NCBI GenBank assembly: GCA_036847245.1
Contig: DAIUAL010000155.1
Coordinates: 1 to 7,802, forward strand
Direction: 5' to 3'
Length of the DNA stretch: 7,802 nt
Source of the DNA: UBA4661 sp002405405
GTDB taxonomy: Bacteria; Bacteroidota; Ignavibacteria; Kapaibacteriales; UBA4661
In this document: one piece after another, positions 6,429 to 7,802 of the stretch
Numbering within the stretch: the stretch's first letter is position 1
Layout: each line of letters begins with the position of its first letter
Position numbers and translations under genes: made by a program
Notes under the pieces: generated by a model
Told to the model about the DNA's origin: nothing
The model's input: only the letters and a program-made list of their open reading frames with translations
Databases searched by the model: none

Positions 6429-6721
6429 GATGATTGTCCAAAAAAGAAGGAATCGTCTTCAAAAAATGTTGCGATTGAGTACAGTAGCAGTGTATCCCCA
6501 CCAACACAAACTTGAATGCAACCTGTCGAGAAATGTGCAGTAATCGGCAGAACAAACAAAAAAGATTGCAAAGAAAGATTGCAGTGAAGTTGGTTGCAAC
6601 TCGCAAATATCGCAATTTTACGGTAGATGTTTTGTCGTCTGTGTTTTTGTTTGGTGAACTTGCATCACCGTAGTACTGAATTTTCTTGTTTGATATTCTT
6701 GTTTTATCCTTGTTTTGTCCT
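6429..6721. promoter_or_regulatory. Divergent intergenic region, expected to hold promoters for the ABC-serB-serA operon and for ompH
   Basis: 293 gene-free bases lie between two divergent start codons, so both promoters should be here. I found no good Bacteroidota-type pair (TTG with TAnnTTTG about 20 bases later) on either strand. The best plus-strand candidate, TTTG at 6650-6653 with TAGTACTG at 6671-6678, has two mismatches in the second box. A TCGCAA motif occurs at 6601-6606 and 6609-6614, and its complement TTGCGA lies at 6469-6474. GTTGCAAC at 6593-6600 is a perfect 8-bp palindrome. No tRNA or other RNA gene is visible. Confidence 0.45.
6561..6583. repeat. Short direct repeat AAAGATTGCA x2
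   Basis: AAAGATTGCA occurs at 6561-6570 and 6574-6583, a spacing of 13 bases, within the divergent promoter region and 10 bases before the palindrome GTTGCAAC. It could be a pair of half-sites for a regulator or simple local duplication; nothing here decides between them. Confidence 0.5.
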
Positions 6722-7459
6722 ATGCAGCAAGCCATGATTCATTCTTCGTATCGGTGTTTTTCGGGAGTTCGCTCTACACTTATCTCTTCTCTCCTTGTCA
6801 GTGCTTTTGTCGCTCTGCTGTGTCCGCTCATGCTGTCGGCACAAGCCAGAGTTGCATACGTAGCAACGAGTGTTATTCGTGAACGTTTCCCCGAAGCCCA
6901 GCAAGCAAATCAGCGTATTGCAGGGTTGACAAATGATTGGAAAAAAGAGTTGGATGATCGGCAAAACGAACTTGACCGCATGGATGAAGAAATGCGCAAA
7001 AAACGTTTGTTGTGGAGCGATGAAGAGCGCAAACAAAAAGAAGAGATCATTGCGAAAAAACGTGCTGAGCGCGAAGAATTTGCCAAGAAAAAACTTGCTC
7101 CGGGTGGTGAATTCGATACGAAAGTAACCGAGATCTTACGACCGGTTGAAGCAAAAATTTATGCCGCAATCAATGAAGTCGCCGTGAATGACGGCTATGA
7201 TGTCGTGTGGGATAAAAGTACCAATCCACTCGTGTATGTCAATCCGAAATACGACATCACGGTGCGTGTGTTAGAGCGACTTGGCACGAAAGCCCAAGAC
7301 CTAAAAGACCAACAAAAAACAGCAGTCGAGAGCGATCCGCGTAATAAAGAATCGGATCAAAAACGCAAGGCGTCGCGCAAACCACCCGTTACGCCCAAAG
7401 AAGAGAAAAAAGACGAAAAGAAAGACACCCGCACGACCGAAGAAGCACCGCGCCAGTAG
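6722..7459 (+). CDS. OmpH/Skp-family periplasmic chaperone with charged C-terminal tail
   Basis: 245 residues from the ATG at 6722; this start places a signal peptide at 1-42 (hydrophobic stretch about 19-41, cleavage after SAQA). An in-frame TTG at 6686 would add 12 residues and a second hydrophobic run, and ATG at 6734 is also possible. The mature protein begins RVAYVATSVI, the typical OmpH strand. Residues about 59-128 are a long Lys/Glu/Arg-rich helical coiled coil (the Skp tentacle), followed by APGGEFDTKV, PVEAKIYAAINEVAV, GYDVVWDKS and YDITVRVLERLG, which complete the family pattern. Skp-like proteins form trimers that hold unfolded outer-membrane proteins in the periplasm for BAM. The last about 50 residues are a low-complexity Lys/Glu/Asp/Pro/Thr tail, absent from the roughly 160-aa E. 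coli Skp. There is no Shine-Dalgarno sequence. The gene stands alone here, with repeats rather than bamA or lpxD downstream. Confidence 0.88.
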   Translation: MQQAMIHSSYRCFSGVRSTLISSLLVSAFVALLCPLMLSAQARVAYVATSVIRERFPEAQQANQRIAGLTNDWKKELDDRQNELDRMDEEMRKKRLLWSDEERKQKEEIIAKKRAEREEFAKKKLAPGGEFDTKVTEILRPVEAKIYAAINEVAVNDGYDVVWDKSTNPLVYVNPKYDITVRVLERLGTKAQDLKDQQKTAVESDPRNKESDQKRKASRKPPVTPKEEKKDEKKDTRTTEEAPRQ

Positions 7460-7493
7460 TTGATTTATACGTGTCATCTGTCATGACCAATTC

Positions 7494-7594
7494 GTAGGGG
7501 CGAACCCGCGTGTTCGCCCGTGAGGTTGTTGGTCGTTCTTCAACAGGGCGGACACCCTTCGACAGGCTCTGGGCGGCGCACGGTCTGCCCCTAC
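7494..7594. repeat. Small intergenic element bounded by GTAGGGGC/GCCCCTAC inverted repeats
   Basis: GTAGGGGC (7494-7501) and GCCCCTAC (7587-7594) are perfect 8-bp terminal inverted repeats enclosing 101 bp in total. The left end contains the hairpin at 7498-7519. The interior contains CCCTTCGACAGGCTCT (7555-7570). The right end, TCTGCCCCTA, is identical to 2591-2600. GC content is clearly higher than in the surrounding sequence. It looks like a REP/MITE-type dispersed repeat, probably non-autonomous; no transposase is encoded nearby. Confidence 0.6.
7498..7519. repeat. Perfect 8-bp hairpin within the repeat element
   Basis: GGGCGAAC (7498-7505) and GTTCGCCC (7512-7519) pair perfectly around a 6-base loop. 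It lies 38 bases after the ompH stop. No T-run follows, so it is better read as part of the repeat than as an intrinsic terminator, although it might weakly terminate or protect the ompH transcript. Confidence 0.6.
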
Positions 7595-7797
7595 AAAAAC
7601 GCATGAATACAAAATCCGTTCCCTGTGCTTGTCAAAGGGTCGTCGAAGCGTTGCTGAAACACTAAAGCATGTACCACCATCTAAGCAATTCAGTACAAAC
7701 AAAAACTACTCTTTCGATACTCCCTGCGCTACTTCTGAAGCGGGTTGTAGCCCGATGTTGCTTATAAAAAATACTCCTCAAAATACTCCTTCGACAG
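7555..7797. repeat. Scattered copies of a CTTCGACAGGCTC-type motif
   Basis: CCTTCGACAG occurs identically at 7556-7565 and 7788-7797. On the other strand, 2631-2644 gives CTTCGATAGGTTCA, which matches 11 of 14 positions of the 7557-7570 copy. A weaker relative (CTTCGACGAC on the minus strand) lies near 7639-7648. The rest of this gene-free stretch (7460-7802) also has a small inverted repeat CGGG...CCCG (7741-7754). I see no supportable gene or RNA in it. Confidence 0.45.
7768..7790. repeat. Tandem AAAATACTCCT pair
   Basis: The 11-mer AAAATACTCCT occurs at 7768-7778 and 7780-7790, separated by one base (12-base period). It runs directly into the CCTTCGACAG copy at the end of the window, so it may belong to a repeat continuing beyond it. 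Confidence 0.55.
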
Positions 7798-7802
7798 TGT
7801 GT

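Noticed and set aside
6694..6713. TATTCTTG and TATCCTTG as Bacteroidota -7 boxes for ompH
   Set aside because: Each has one mismatch, no TTG lies at the right distance upstream, and they are too close to the ATG to be convincing.
6421..6735. 104-residue minus-strand open frame across the divergent region
   Set aside because: It overlaps both real starts out of frame, is Cys/Phe-rich and has no recognisable features; it is more likely promoter DNA.
7481..7702. 73-residue minus-strand open frame
   Set aside because: It is a translation of the GTAGGGGC/CTTCGACAGG repeat cluster, with no family features and composition set by the repeat.
7740..7755. CGGG-TTGTAG-CCCG hairpin as a terminator
   Set aside because: The stem is only 4 bp and no T-run follows directly; no gene ends nearby.

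Overview
The window looks like part of a metagenome-assembled genome (it contains a 10-base N gap) from the Bacteroidota/Chlorobiota/Ignavibacteria/Kapabacteria side of the FCB group. This is inferred from three things. One secreted protein ends in a type IX secretion (T9SS) type A sorting domain. None of the genes has a recognisable Shine-Dalgarno sequence. The envelope genes (OmpH/Skp chaperone, beta-barrel end) fit a Gram-negative cell. No species can be named from the sequence alone.

Layout. 1-391 (+) holds the C-terminal end of an outer-membrane beta-barrel-like protein, with an in-frame stop just upstream. 392-673 is AT-rich and gene-free. It carries two copies of a 70-bp direct repeat on either side of the N gap and two stretches with 8-nt periodicity. 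674-2536 (+) encodes a 620-aa secreted protein: a signal peptide-like start, a phospholipase A2-like CCxxHD...YW...AD core, two Ig-like stretches and a T9SS sorting tail. 2536-2696 is an interrupted inverted repeat lying almost exactly between the stop codons of two convergent genes. 2700-6428 (-) is a likely operon read in the order ABC exporter half-transporter, phosphoserine phosphatase (serB-like), D-3-phosphoglycerate dehydrogenase (serA), with gaps of 9 and 54 bp. 6429-6721 is a divergent intergenic region. 6722-7459 (+) encodes an OmpH/Skp-family periplasmic chaperone with an unusual charged C-terminal tail. 7460-7802 is a gene-free cluster of small dispersed repeats.

How the genes fit together. 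SerA and SerB catalyse the first and last steps of the phosphorylated serine pathway; the middle enzyme, SerC, is not here. SerA keeps the ACT-domain residues that bind serine in E. coli, so feedback inhibition is likely. The ABC protein has Asp instead of the catalytic Glu after Walker B, as in the degenerate half of heterodimeric exporters, but no partner half is encoded here. The OMP end, the OmpH chaperone and the T9SS cargo all concern the cell envelope, but they are not one operon.

The points most worth a second look are the PLA2-like T9SS effector and its odd start region beside an 8-nt tandem repeat, the foldback element between convergent genes, and the repeat family shared between that element and the right end of the window.
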